Shown: positions 1-12,092, counted from the stretch's first letter. The stretch: DNA of 64,000 bases from Gordionus sp. m RMFG-2023 (GCF_954871325.1 NC_088776.1:31606508-31670507); one strand, 5' to 3'. Program-made: numbers and translations. Notes: a model not told the origin generated them from the letters alone.

Positions 1-799
1 TTTGAATTAAATTAGTGATATAAATAACTCATGGATTGAATATTATTTTACAATTTTGCTCATTTTATATTTTCTTATAAAATACTGAAAAGTAAATAAA
101 TTTTAGAGTAAATTTATTTATATCTTGATTTTAGGGTCGGGAACCTGTAATTAATTATATGTCTGAGTTGGGTCGGAAAAAATACTTTATGAGCATCGAG
201 TCGAAAAAATGTTCTCTTGTTCTATCCATTTTTTTTTCAACCACTTTCAATCTGTTAAGCTTAATTTTGATTGATGTTTATTATCGCAAAAATGATAGAA
301 TTTTAAAAAATAAATGATAAAATTTGAATAAGTGGACAAAATTTTATTTGCGTTGAAATTTTGTAACATAAAATATAGTCATTCATGAGAAAATCTTTTT
401 AAATTTTCACTATAGATTTTAACTCACCATTCGACTCGCTCTGTCAAACTCTATTTCACATATACTACGATCCGTGTCAGAGAGCAGTGTGAATATTAAC
501 TAACAGTGTATTTGTATTATGATTATAAATGTTATTCACAGTTTAATTACTGTTCACACCAACGTGTTGCCAACGAATAGTAATCTCTGTAAATTCAGAT
601 GTATCGGATTTCAAAAGAAATAATTTATTAAAATTTAAACTTACCTAAAATATGGAAGAGTTCACCTTCGCCCCCCCCCAAGATTTTTTTTAAATATTAA
701 ACTCTGTTGACAAAACAAGATAAGAATATCAGATAAAATATTTACATAATTAATCGGAGCTAAATTTTATCATTTATCAAAAAGTATACTATTTGTGGA
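1..799. other. A/T-rich sequence, no supported gene
   Basis: No exon of the neighbouring WD-repeat gene could be identified here, although its 3' half should lie in this direction on the minus strand. A splice-donor-like site on the minus strand near 640-650 and a run of nine C residues near 672 were seen, but no coding match goes with them. Confidence 0.4.
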
Positions 800-2202
800 A
801 GAGTAAACTGTTGAATGTGCATATTTTGCATGGAGATAGATTATAAATGTTAGAATTGGCTTATCGGTAGAGTCCATGGTCCAAAACCGAATGGTTGCAT
901 CATATGAACATGTAATCATTAGGGGAGTTATTTGATTTAAATCATCTTTCAGCGAGAGAGATGAAAGCTAAAAAATTTTTATGATTATTGTAAAAGTGAT
1001 TTAATCGAACCAATATTTCCCATACACAGCAACTATGGTAAAAAAAATTCCAACTAGGCCGAATGTCATCCAATATTTCATTTGACATATCCCAAATATA
1101 AATTCCATGATCATTATACATTGAGATCGCCTTTAAGAATAAAATATATATATGCTCTTATATAAAGAAAGGCGTGTAGTTTAATAGCTTATGATCTTAT
1201 ATTAATAAATATTTAATGAGAACTTGTCGTGAATACTTGATTTGTGCCAGTATCTATAGCACATGCGATGCAATCTGGGAAAGTAAGATCAAGATGGCTT
1301 TTTGGGGATATATTTAAACTAAAAGGTGTCGGGTCAAGAAGAGAACGACTGATGCCTAAGGCGTAAGGTTTTGGAAAATTTGTCATTAATTCCAAAGTAC
1401 TTGCATCGTATATTCGAATAACGCCATTGGAACAGCCACATATAACTTTAAGCTCACTCACGGATATACAATTACCAGTTTCACACTTTATCAAATATAA
1501 ATATAAAAAATAAGCCAATCTCAAACTTTACATTTGAAAAAGGTCAAAATATTTATGTACATACCTCGACATCGACAGTTATCTCTAGTTGTCTAGAAGG
1601 AGGCCTCGAAAACAAACATAAAATACCATTATTAGTGATAGCATATACTTTGTCCATATTACCTAATATGCCGCATTTTATATCGTTAAATATTTCATTT
1701 CTCAAATCCCCTAATATGGCAGATCTACCTATTAAGGGAATGGGTTCCGTCGTCTAAAAATTTATATATTAACAATTTGTAATAAATGTTTAAAAAAATC
1801 AATTATACATGTGAATTGATGCTATCCAAGGTAGAATGGCTATTCGAAATATTGAGATTAAATGTGAGAGACCAAAATTTAACGTGCTTATTTCCCGAAG
1901 TAACAAAATACTGGGAATCTTGACTTATAGACAAGGCTTTTACTTGTGAAGAAATTTTGTTACAGCCAATTTTGAATTTATTTTTCCAATCCCAAACATT
2001 CACCGACATGTCATGATGAGACCCAATTGATATCAAATATTTCATATCGGGAGTAAAAGCCTATATTATAACCAATTTAGATTTTTTCATTGAATATGAG
2101 TTAACTTACCACACATGCCACTTCATATTTATGACTGTAGAATTGGGCTAATTCTATTTTATCTCTGATATCCCAAACCCTTATAGCGGGCTGATGTCCA
2201 CA
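800..2202 (-). CDS. WDR62/MAPKBP1: WDR62/MAPKBP1-like WD40 scaffold protein, six internal exons (partial gene)
   Basis: WD-repeat scaffold related to WDR62 and MAPKBP1, which bind JNK-pathway kinases; WDR62 also acts at centrosomes and spindle poles. Six exons are read on the minus strand: 2202-2110, 2060-1809, 1753-1565, 1485-1237, 1130-1011 and 967 to about 800. All junctions are phase 0, with AG acceptors and GT donors; introns are 49, 55, 79, 106 and 43 nt. Translated exons line up in order with the family: GHQPAIRVWDIRD, then KYLISIGSHHDMSVNVWDW and YFVTSGNKHVKFW, then PLIGRSAILGDLRNEIF, then GCSNGVIRIYD and LTFPDCIACAIDTG, then YNDHGIYIWDMS, then ITCSYDATIRFW. The donor closing the 1130-1011 exon (GTTCGA) is weak and the end of the last exon is uncertain. 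First and last parts of the gene were not found; a hAT element sits 250 bp upstream of the first exon. Identity is strong at the level of this protein pair; which paralogue cannot be decided. Confidence 0.88.
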
Positions 2203-2451
2203 CTATTAATGTATTAAATTAAATAAAAGTGAAAAAAATAATCACACAAAATCAAAACTAATTGGTGCTTTAATTTTTTAAGAAATTATAATATTTAAAA
2301 AATGTGTATATTATTCAATAAAACTCGTTAGATTTTCATTCCAAATATTTAATTTATCATTTATAGAGATATTTTAAACTTGACAGGTGTTTACAGCATT
2401 GAAATTTAGTATTCACACTTTATAAAATCAACCAATATATTAACTTCAACT

Positions 2452-4073
2452 CAGTGGCCCCAACAACGGGAGGGGGGGGGGTCCGAAGCAACTGCTTCAG
2501 TAAATTTAAGTGGGGGTACTTTTTTTAAAAATTTTTTTTTATTATTTAATTCTTTTACTGTTTTGTTACATCCATCATGATCAAGTGATTTCTGGTTTAT
2601 AAATGTAATAATAAGACACCCCCCCCCCCCCAACTTAATATTTTTTGGTCGATGTTTAGTAAATTAGGTTGTTATCCGAGATTTCTTTTCATAAATTATT
2701 TTTCCAATTTTAAAATATGCCTAAAAATATTAACCAAAAAAAATACAAATGCCTAATTAAAAATTGCAAATCGCACAATATAAGAGATGATAAATGGATA
2801 GATCACATTAGAAAAAGACATGGTAGGCATTTTAACGATATAAAGAAAAACTTTAATAGTAGCTTTTAAGAATGTTACTTAAAATTGGACAAATAGCAAA
2901 GTAATTTTTTTATTAAATATTTAATTATTTATACTTATCTTATTATAAAGGGTATTAAATCGCAATTTAAGAAAAAAGAAGAATTGGGAATTCAATGCTG
3001 TTGGTATAATAAATATTTTTAATTAATATAATTATCTTTTAAAAGTGTCCTAATAATAAAGAAAATGTGTTAGAAGAAAATATAATATCTGATGATTCTG
3101 ATAATGATCATGAAATTAGTGAACCTGAGGTCATTTAATTACTCTTATTTTTTATCTCTCTATATTTTTTATAGGCAGACACAGAGCAGAGATTTGATAA
3201 AGTAGAACAAGAAATTCCTATTATCTCTCTACTTTTAATAAATATTAATATAGCTTTATTAAATTTTAATGAATACAACATATGCAGTTTAATGAAAGAT
3301 TTAATAATGATTCGATTACATCAAACATCATTTTTTACGCCAAAGGGAATGGCAGAAAGATCAATTATTAAAGGAGATATCGAGGATATCTGTGAATTTT
3401 ACAATTTAAATTCAAGTCAAATTTTCGAAGAAATGTTGAAGTTTAGAAATATTTATAAGATGGCCAAAATGGGGAATATAATTATTACTCATGATCTATA
3501 GGTTCAAGAATCTAAAGATTTATCAGATTCTGATAATTGTAAATTTATTTATTAAAATATTTTTACCAATACATTATTTAGCTTCTTCTTCTGATGATGA
3601 TAATTCAGGGACTTACGATTAAGATTGGAAAAACTATTCATTTATTTTACTTTATCGTCTACTTTAAAATTTTTCTGCTTTCCCTAATTTAAGAATTTTA
3701 TATAAATATTTATTAACCATTCCTACAACCTCATGTACTGCCGAAAGAGTCATGAGTAAAATTAAATTAATTAAAACAAGACTTTGTAGTACCATGAAAG
3801 ATTCATTTCTCAATAATTTAACATTGATGAAATTATAAATTCTTTCGCTTTCTCTTCCCCTAATTTATCTAAATTATTAATTTAAAAATAATATTCATAA
3901 AGTATATATTTTTTGCATTTTATTTATATTATATATTAAAAATTGATGCAATAAAAATTATTTTTGAAATTTATGGGTGTCATAAAATAATTATCATTTT
4001 TCGAGATGGGGGGGGGGGGTACTTTTCAGGGGGGTATTCTGCTTCATTCGCTCAGAAAGTTTAGGGGCCACTG
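2452..4073. mobile_element. hAT transposon with perfect 8 bp target duplication
   Basis: The 1,622 bp element begins CAGTGGCCCC and ends GGGGCCACTG. It is flanked on both sides by CTTCAACT (2444-2451 and 4074-4081), the 8 bp duplication typical of hAT elements. It holds a decayed transposase on the plus strand. Runs of G or C lie near 2469, 2620 and 4010. It lies upstream of the first visible WD-gene exon, probably within an intron of that gene. Confidence 0.92.
2717..3838 (+). pseudogene. Decayed hAT transposase (zinc finger to dimerisation domain)
   Basis: The 5' part, from the ATG at 2717, encodes a zinc-finger-like segment with Cys-x4-Cys followed by His-x4-His (KYKCLIKNC, then DHIRKRH), as in BED/C2H2 fingers of hAT transposases. 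Middle parts are fragmentary; one open stretch lies at 3292-3501. The 3' part, about 3682-3838, reads LLTIPTTSCTAERVMSKIK and then TRLCSTMKDSFLNNLTLMKL before a stop. This is the hAT C-terminal dimerisation signature (P-T-T/S-x-x-x-E-R). Stops and frame changes between the parts make it non-functional, and some may be introns. The ORF-like stretch on the opposite strand at 2451-2633 is not a gene. Confidence 0.8.
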
Positions 4074-4909
4074 CTTCAACTTGTGTAATATAGAGGTAGA
4101 CGGATTATAATATGTTTAGAATGGGAAATAAGGTTAATCATATAATTCACATAAATCATAACGGCAAAACTGGTTAAATACTTTATATAGGTTTCTTATT
4201 TTTAAAAAAGGCATAAAAAAATAATCTTTATTAATAAATTTTGACCAATACAAGCCAAAATAAAAAAATATAAAATCTATAATTTACTTAAATAATAAAA
4301 ATTTAATTCTTCTAAGTTTAAAAATTTTAAATTTTTGGATAGTAAGTGCACGAATTGCCCAGCTCCATCAGATTCTTAATTCAGATCACATTCTATAAAT
4401 ATTTTATTCTTTAAATTAACTTTAAGCATTTGATATAATCTAATTTGTAACTACTTATATAGTACAATAACATATAATGTCGTATTTGGATTGAATGCAT
4501 GGGAATTCGGAATCTCCCAGTTTTTAAGCATTTATTAAGGGCAATTTACCTTATTTAACTGAAAATATATTCCAATTCCAGCATGCATAGTGTACACCAG
4601 GGGTGGGACCAATACCATTATATTATTGTTTGATATATTGTTTAATACAATATTAACCAATACCAATCCCAATATTAAAAATAGATAAATACATATAATT
4701 ATTTGGTTTTATCGAGGATGATTATAATGTGGTATATTTTTTTATCTTTAAATTGCCTAAACTTATTACATCCGATATTTAGTGCAAATACTAACTTTTC
4801 TGTACTGTGATATCAGTATTGGTGTTAATTATAATTGTAGTTTATTTTTATTATGGAAGTAAATTTTTTACATGATATCAATTTTTATCTATTCATCTAG
4901 GATAAAATA

Positions 4910-6890
4910 ATGAAGGAAGATCAAATAGTGTTATTAAATATAGATAATGCTGATGACATTAATAAAGATAATGATCATAAACAATCATCAATATCTGATA
5001 AAAGAAGAAATACGGCAAAAATCTGGGAATTTTATACGAGTTGCGATAACAAAAAAAAGGCTATTTGTAATAAATGCAAAAAAATATCTCTTTCCAATTT
5101 TGGAACCTCATGGTTATGGACACATTTTAAATCCATCCACCCAACATTATATAGTAAATGTGAACAAACAAATAAAATTGGCAGTAAAAAAAATTAAGAC
5201 AATAAAATCATTTTTAGTGATCTCATTTCTTTTATTTTTTAAAAATATATATATTTAAAATAACATGTACACTATTTGTAAAATAAAATTTATATAAAAA
5301 CTATATTAAATAAAATAATAATTAAACATTTAATTAGGTATGATCAACAGGGCTTATAGACCCATTAAATAATAAAACTAATTTAAATCATTATAGACTT
5401 TTTTATTCAAAATAACTTAACCGTTTCAAAGGTTGAGGATATCACTTTTAAAAATTTAATAACATATTGTAACCCTTCATTAACATTAGTTAGCAATTTA
5501 AAATCTGTACTTTCTAACATTACATCTAAATTTTCCTAAAAAATGGACATATGATCCTCTCCAAATAAAATACCCTTTATGGGCATAACAATTGATTATA
5601 TTGATAATGATTTTAAATTAAATAATCGTTTATTAGATTTCATTCCTTTTAAATCAGCACATAATTCTAGTAATACATAATATTTTCTATATTTGTTTCG
5701 GTTCCAATGTTTTTAATTCTGTATTAAAAGTAAAATTTGAAATTGATTTTTTTTGTATTACATTAGACAATGCAAGTAATAATTTAGCATTTCTAATAAT
5801 TTTAAATCAAAAAGATAATTTTAATTTAAATAATGTGTGCAAATGCTTTTGCCATGTTATACATTTGGCTGTTATAGCCGCTTTAGAACCCTTAAATAGG
5901 AAAAAATCCAACCTTAAAATTTCCTCGATTTTGGATAAACCAACACGTTGGAATTCAACATACCAAATGCTTGAAAGGGCAATATTGCTCAAACCCTATT
6001 TGACAATATATACCAATAATTTACAAAATAACAGAAGAAAATTATATCATTGCCTAGCTGAAATAATATAGAAATATATCGAGAATTTCTGGAACCATTT
6101 AATTTTGCTACAGAGAATCAGTTTCAAGTTGAACCATCATTCCTACCATGTTGAGAGTTACAATAATATTCCTATTACTATTTTAAAGAGGGCTTTTTAG
6201 CTGCTTAGCAAAATTTGATAAATACTATAATTTTAATAAACACCTGTATATTATATCAACAATGATTGACCTACGGTTTAAAATATAAAGTAACCTATTA
6301 GGGTAATAGTATAGACACTCTCATTGAATACTTAACCGAAGAATATAATATTTATAAAATATAATTTCAATTCATATGAACATATAAATGAAACAGAAAA
6401 TAAATCCAAAAAATTGTCCTTTTATGATAAAATATATCTAAGCATATAGTCATAAGAGTAATCGCTTAGAAATAAGCAAATATGAGGATGAAGTCTCAAT
6501 TTCTAATCATTGAATACTTAACCGAAGAATATAATATTTATAAAATATAATTTCAATTCATATGAACATATAAATGAAACAGAAAATAATCCAGAAAATT
6601 GTCCTTTTATGATAAAATATATCTAAGCATATAGTCATAACAGTAATCGCTTAGAAATAAGGAAGTCTCAATTTCTAATGATACAATTCCAATAGACTGG
6701 TGGAAATCAAAATAGATATCCAATATTATCGAAAATTGCCAGAGATTATCTTGCAATTCCAGCTACCTTAGCTAGCTCTGAAGGGAGTTTTCAGAAGGAC
6801 GGTATGTTATAACGGACCAACTTTTTTTCTAGATGAATACACTATCCAAGCTTGCCTGTGCCTAAAAAGTTGGATGCGCACAGGATCCTT
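4910..6890 (+). pseudogene. Decayed hAT (ZBED-type) transposase
   Basis: Residues encoded at 4910-5197 form a BED zinc finger: KIWEFYTSCDNKKKAICNKC, then a Trp-containing linker and HFKSIHP (C-x2-C ... H-x4-H). A central catalytic-region piece at about 5755-6071 contains TLDNASNN, CKCFCHVIHLAV and TRWNSTYQMLERA, all hallmarks of ZBED/hAT transposases. The C-terminal piece near 6825-6880 reads TIQACLCLKSWM. Frame breaks separate these parts. An internal duplication (6322-6679) also disrupts the 3' half, so the copy is inactive. Confidence 0.8.
6322..6679. repeat. Tandem duplication inside the hAT element
   Basis: A unit beginning CATTGAATACTTAACCGAAG at 6322 repeats at 6508 with only a few substitutions. 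The second copy lacks a short stretch near its end (ATAAGCAAATATGAGG in copy 1). Copy lengths are about 186 and 172 bp. The high similarity says the duplication is younger than most decay of the host element. Confidence 0.9.
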
Positions 6891-7460
6891 CTTAAAGACA
6901 TAAAATTATTTTCCCTTATATTAAATTTATATCAATCTTTTCACTGTATTTTATATAAACAGACAGTTATGTTATATTTTAGTGTACTTATTTTCCTATA
7001 TTTTTTGTGCTAAATGAAAATTTTCAAAATCAATACTTTTATTATTTGATTGGTTTCGCTAGATTTGTTGATATAAAAAATTTATAATTAAATCAAAAAT
7101 TTTTATATTCACATCATCTAATAAATTCCTAGTTTAAAAAAAGAATTTGGATTCAGTAAAATTTTGGGAGATGGTTCTTAGTCCTGTTTTTATGGTAATG
7201 CTTCATGATGTTTTTCCATGTTTATTTAAAATTAGAAATTACTGGTTTTTTAAATCACTATTTCTATTCTTTTAATTAGTAATTTAAACCAATACCAATA
7301 CAAGAAATAAAAAATATTGTTTAAACCAATACCAATATTTAAGTCCCAATACCAATATAATTTTTCGTTTATCTTAGGTTTCTAATATTGATTCCCAGCC
7401 TTAGTTTACCCACGCTGTGAATTTCAGACAATTTTTGCCGTGAACTTTTTAATTAAACTT

Positions 7461-8035
7461 TTTTTTTAGCTTTCACCTTTTCTGGTGGTAAGTTCCTTCA
7501 CTCTATTATATTATTACTCATGCTATCTATTTTTATCTAATTTATATTTGTATTTCTGATCGGTATTGATAACCGGTGTATCATTTTCGAGGCCAAAGTA
7601 TCTTGATCTCCCACCGGTGTATCAAATCAATATCGATCTGATATCCCAATCCTGACCTCCCACTGGTATCAATCCTAATGGATCTCCCACCGGAGTATCG
7701 TATCAAGTCCATTGTAAGTAGATATTGAGCTTGAGCGGCCCCCGAGGTCACCATCATCCCATCATCCTAGCGCTGGCCAAGAAATCGTTATCATCGACCC
7801 ACGAGTTCAACTGGCCGTCTTTTTTGGTTTAATGGACAAGTATCCTAGCACCCGGCTGTCCAAGCCTGTCGATGACCGGGATGGCATTTCTCAGCTCAGA
7901 AATTTATCATGTCATATGTTTAAAGCCATCCATCATCGAAGAAAAACCCGAAAATTTTTGGCTCCTTACCAGGAGTGAACCTGGGACCTTCGGTTTACAA
8001 GCATACATCACAAACCACTGGGCCACCCCGGCGAT
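7461..8035 (-). mobile_element. tRNA-headed SINE with RTE LINE 3' tail
   Basis: Read on the minus strand, the 575 bp element starts with a tRNA-like segment. It has an A box (TGGCCCAGTGG, 8025-8015) and a B box (GGTTCACTCC, 7981-7972) at tRNA-like spacing, as used by RNA polymerase III. A ~190 bp head (8035-7846) matches the 5' end of the LINE at 16296-16087. The tail (7545-7468) matches that LINE's 3' end (CTTACCACCAGAAAAGGTGA). A unique middle carries about four repeats of a CCCACCGGTGTATC-like word. An 18 bp target duplication with one mismatch flanks it (7443-7460 and 8036-8053), and a poly-A tail appears as T's at 7461-7467. Confidence 0.88.
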
Positions 8036-8250
8036 AACTTTTTAACTAAACTTAATTATATTAATTTTTAAATAGATTCTTTATTAAATTAATAAATAAG
8101 CAATGTTCGTCGCAAAAATTGTCTAAAATTTATAGGGTAGGTATACTCTACATGGTGATACACATTTCCGGTCAAATCAGTTTCAAATTTTAAAAAAATT
8201 ACCATCACCAAATAATTGGTTCTGATAACCAATGGATTCCACATCCCAAT

Positions 8251-8400
8251 CAGAGACCTTCATGGGCCTTAATTTTTTGACAAAACCCAGCCCAGGCCTG
8301 CAGTAAAAAATTTTTCTTGGCCCAAGCCCGGCCCATATTTAATGTTAAAAAAATTCCCAAGCCCGACCCAAGTCTATAATAAGTTTCACAAAAATTTGAT
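8251..8400. mobile_element. CAGAGACC-type small element, one end only
   Basis: It starts CAGAGACCTTCATGGGCC and continues with alternating GC-rich (CCCAGCCCAGG, GCCCGGCCC) and T/A-rich blocks, like the complete copies at 32348-32796 and 12093-12897. The opposite end was not found. Confidence 0.5.
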
Positions 8401-11400
8401 GAACAAATTTAATTGGTAAATTCTACATAATTGGTATCGATTATATTTAATATTACTAGAACAACTTTAAGAATTAAGAAAAGCTATAAAAAAAATACAA
8501 TGAAATTTTACAATATCTTCATATGGAATGGATTTAAATAGATTAATATTCACCAAACCTTATTTAAAAAGATTATATAATACAAGCTAGCAAGTTATTC
8601 ATGAAGTTTAGAATAAAATAGTTAAAACTTTTACAAATGTAAAGAATTTTTTATGATATTAGTTATTATTATAAAAAGGATATTAGAATTAATTGTTAGA
8701 TAATTAATTGTTATAGATTTATTAATTATATAAATTAAATATTAATTATATATTAGAACATCCTTATATAATTAGATATCATAGATTTAATTATATAAAT
8801 TTTATATTTTATGTTATAAACCATTTATTTTTAGATAAGATTATTTACCCATGATTTAGCAAAATAAAAAGAGTTATTCTAAATTTAAAGAAGAATAATG
8901 ATGAGTGGATGTGCATTATATGCGAGAATAAATATTCAAGAAGCAAGAAATGGGAAGAGTAGATAAAATGCAACATTGTATAGAATGGGCTCATGCTAAA
9001 TGTACCAATAATAATGATTTATTTATTTGTTATTTAAATAAATATGTTAAAATTTTCTCATTTATAAATTAATAAAATGACTTTTAATGTCTTTTCTTCA
9101 TAATATATAATAATTATGTCTTATTAAGTATATTAAATATTAAAAAAATTTAAATTAATGAATGGTTTAATTAACATTTTAATGTTCTAGATAATTCAGA
9201 TAATAAATTATAAAATGTTATCATTAAATAGAGATCTGATGATATATTTTAATATTAATTAAATTAGTGTATAATTAGATTTTTAAATACTTAAAAATTG
9301 AAGATACTTCTACAATTATTTTATATTGTAATATTTCATATTTATAATAAAATTATTAGAAGGCCATTTAACACCTACCATATTTTGACTGGCCAGATAA
9401 ACAACTTTCGCATAACCTAATCTAGCTGAAAAACTATTATGAATAAGACTTTGATTCAAAAAAAAATTTTCCAAACAAATTGTATTTGACCATGGAATTT
9501 TTTAAGGGATCTACGGTAGTTTTCTTAATTATAATAACTATAAAAGTATACAGAATATAGTGGAGGTACTAAGAGAAAAGATATATTTTAATGAGAATAA
9601 ACGATAAAGTTTATATAAAATTTTTTCTAATCAGTGGCTTATGAATTCTTTTTTAAATTTACTAAATTGATAATAAATACTTGAAATTTAAAAAACAATT
9701 ATTTTTATGTTTTTATTTATTATAAATAATAATTGATCTACAGTATTTGATTATTTTTATATTTTTTTGAATAAATTTTAAATTATTATGAAAAATACTT
9801 GTCTATTTTGTTGTATTCCCTTTTTAAAAAAATCTACCTTGTCAATTTCATTATGAAGAAACAATCATTAATTTATTCTTATTTTAACATATGTTACGCA
9901 CAGGTATGCTATAATTTTATTTGACTACCTTTTTATGCTGAAACGTTGATACAAAATAAAGTCTCATATTTTAAAATATTATAGGCTTTTTTTTATAATG
10001 ATAAATAGTAACACTTAATTTAATATTTAGTTTATTTAATTTTTTTAATTGATTATGTGCTTCTAAAACCTTCGTTCTATCCTGAATCGTTGTATCAATT
10101 TTTAGTAATTTTCGTATTTTGCTTATAGCCTTTTTATTTATGCTGTTTACTAAGCGGATTGAAGATTAAACTAAAATGTATTCTTTAAGCACATATTAGC
10201 CTATGCTTTAGAATTAGTAATTTCGAAAGTTTGGAAAACTTCATGCTTAGAACTGCGTCTTAATATCATATATTGATCAAATTTTTAAAATATAACTCGA
10301 TTTAAAATTTAATGAGATTAAAATTACTTCCATAATTTATTAAATAAAATGAAAAGAAAAAATAACATCTATGCAGATCATGGAATCATAAGACTAGAAA
10401 ATATTTCGAATCGGAGAAAGAGACGTTAATGTATTCAGATCAAATTGATTTTTAATAATTTAAAATTCGATATTTAAGATTTAGCCTAAGACTTTTTAAT
10501 ATTATAATCTGTATAAAATATCTACATTTTGAAATTTATTTTAAATAAAAAATAAATACATGATTAAATAAAGGAATGTTATCTATGCTAAAGTATTTTT
10601 ATATAATAAATAAAATCTGTAATGAAATACGCTCTAAAATTTTGTTATATCCAAATAATTAAAATAATTTTAACATAGCCTAAGATATAAGCAATTGAGT
10701 GTTCATAAAAAATGAGATTTTAAACTCCCCTCCCCATGAGAAATCCTGGCTACGACACTGTTCCTAATAAAAATATGAAATATGTTTTTTTAAATGTCTT
10801 ATATTAGAGACCTATAAAATAAAAGCAACTATATAGAAATATAATAATTTGATCAATTAAAAAAGGGATACTTCTCCAAACACGATAAAATTGCCATCAG
10901 TTGAGAATGAGCATGATGAAATTGATTTTTTGCAATTCGTAACAATATAATCGTTTTTATTAGTTTGTACATCATGAATCACCAATATTGAACTGAGAAT
11001 AATGTATTATGATAAATAAAATTTTTTATTATATTAGGTATAACCTTTGTTATTTATATCAAAAGTTATGGATTCGATCTTGGAAAACATAATAAACATG
11101 TAGACAGATTAATCGTTAAATTTAGGGTCAAGCACATAATCAGAATATTAAAAAATATTCAAAATTATAATTCAAAAAGAATGGCATGGATAAGTTATAC
11201 TAAGAACTATTTCGATAGTGGGTGTAAATATTTTGAATGTTCAATTAAAAAGTTATCTAACTAATTATAACCTTTAGACCATAATGATTGTACAGTAGAC
11301 TGATTTAAAATATGTTTATAAATGTATTATTTCAGAAATTTAAAAAAAATATGAAAACTTAGCATTAGCAAAGCAATATACATATGTTTGAAAAAAAAAA

Positions 11401-11840
11401 TTCTAGCCCTCGCTACTGACTATATAAATGAAATTATAACCCGGATGGATATGACATTAACCGAGTTTCTGTATTATAACTGAGAGTCGAGTTGTTGAAC
11501 GTCGTAAATCCCAGTACGCTTTCCAATTTCAACTAATATAACAAAAATTTCATAATATAATCATTGAGAAATAAAAAAACAAAATAAAACTTATCTAAAA
11601 AACTAAACACTATTTCAAATTTATAAAATTTAATCAAAATGTTAGCATTATGTGATAAACGTTCTAACCCGAAATAACATTTGCCCGAGATTATAGAATT
11701 CAAAAAAGAGCAATAGTTTATATATTTTTTTAAAAAAATGTTTAGTACCACTTGAATGCATGGCTTCGAGCTTAGTTTTTTGGCAGGGTTCAGGAATGTA
11801 AATAAAATTTTATCTATTTTAAAACCTATCTTATTTTTAA
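8400..11840. other. Mostly featureless A/T-rich sequence
   Basis: Apart from a zinc-finger remnant at 8893-9050 and an isolated hAT-like end (CCTGGCTACGACACTG near 10745-10760), no coding or repeat structure is supported here. Confidence 0.4.
8893..9050 (+). pseudogene. Treble-clef zinc finger remnant, transposase-tail like
   Basis: Two overlapping frames read DEWMCIICENKYSRSKKWEE and then CIEWAHAKCTNNNDLFICYL. The order C-x2-C, E-W-x-x-C, W-A-H-x-x-C, F-x-C is the PHD-like finger often found at the C terminus of pogo/Tigger-type DDE transposases. One stop and one frame change break it, and no catalytic domain was found next to it. It could also be a fragment of another PHD-finger protein. 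Confidence 0.45.
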
Positions 11841-12060
11841 TAGTGTTGTTAAACGCCTCATTTCGAGCCGATTTTTAAAAACGGCTAACTCAATATTTTA
11901 TTAGGAAAAATATTATACAAGCCTTAAGATTTTGCTCATAGGTGGCACAAAGGTTTGAACATCTATTAACGAAATCGCTTGGCTTATTCAATATTTTTCT
12001 GGCTAAAATATTGAGTTAGCCGTTTTTCAAAATCGGCTTAAATCGAGCCGTTTAACAAAT
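11841..12060. mobile_element. Foldback element with ~60 bp inverted ends
   Basis: The left arm (GTTGTTAAACGCCTC...CGGCTAACTCAATATTTT) is repeated inverted at the right (AAAATATTGAGTTAGCCG...GAGCCGTTTAACAA). A partial relative lies at 12535-12662 inside the next element, and a weaker one near 23440-23560. It has no coding capacity. Target duplication is not clear. Confidence 0.75.
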
Positions 12061-12092
12061 AAATTTTTAATATAAAAATATATAGTCTATAT

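Larger units (their letters stand above)
4598..7404 (+). mobile_element. hAT transposon, decayed, ~2.8 kb
   Basis: The left end starts CAGGGGTGGGACC and the right end runs TTCCCAGCCTTAG, imperfect inverted ends of hAT type. Both subterminal regions repeat the word CCAATACCAATA. The flanking 8-mers (GTGTACAC and TTTACCCA) match poorly, but the sequence on both sides joins into the small element intact at 46540-46914, which fixes the boundaries to within a few bases. Confidence 0.78.
4480..8200. repeat. Small inverted-repeat element split by later insertions
   Basis: The segment starting GTCGTATTTGGATT at about 4480 and the pieces at 7405-7460 and 8054-8200 match, in order, the intact 375 bp element at 46540-46914. 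Shared words include ATTCGGAATC, GCATG..TAG, GCCRTGAACTT and AAATTTATAGGGTA. The copy is interrupted by the hAT element (4598-7404) and the SINE (7461-8035). Its right end is not recognisable. Confidence 0.55.

Noticed and set aside
2451-2633. Minus-strand open frame MGGGGCLIITFINQKS
   Set aside because: It begins in a C homopolymer and crosses the transposon end; shadow of the hAT element.
10720-10760. CCTGGCTACGACACTG end suggesting a complete hAT element
   Set aside because: No matching opposite end was found within several kilobases; only an orphan end.
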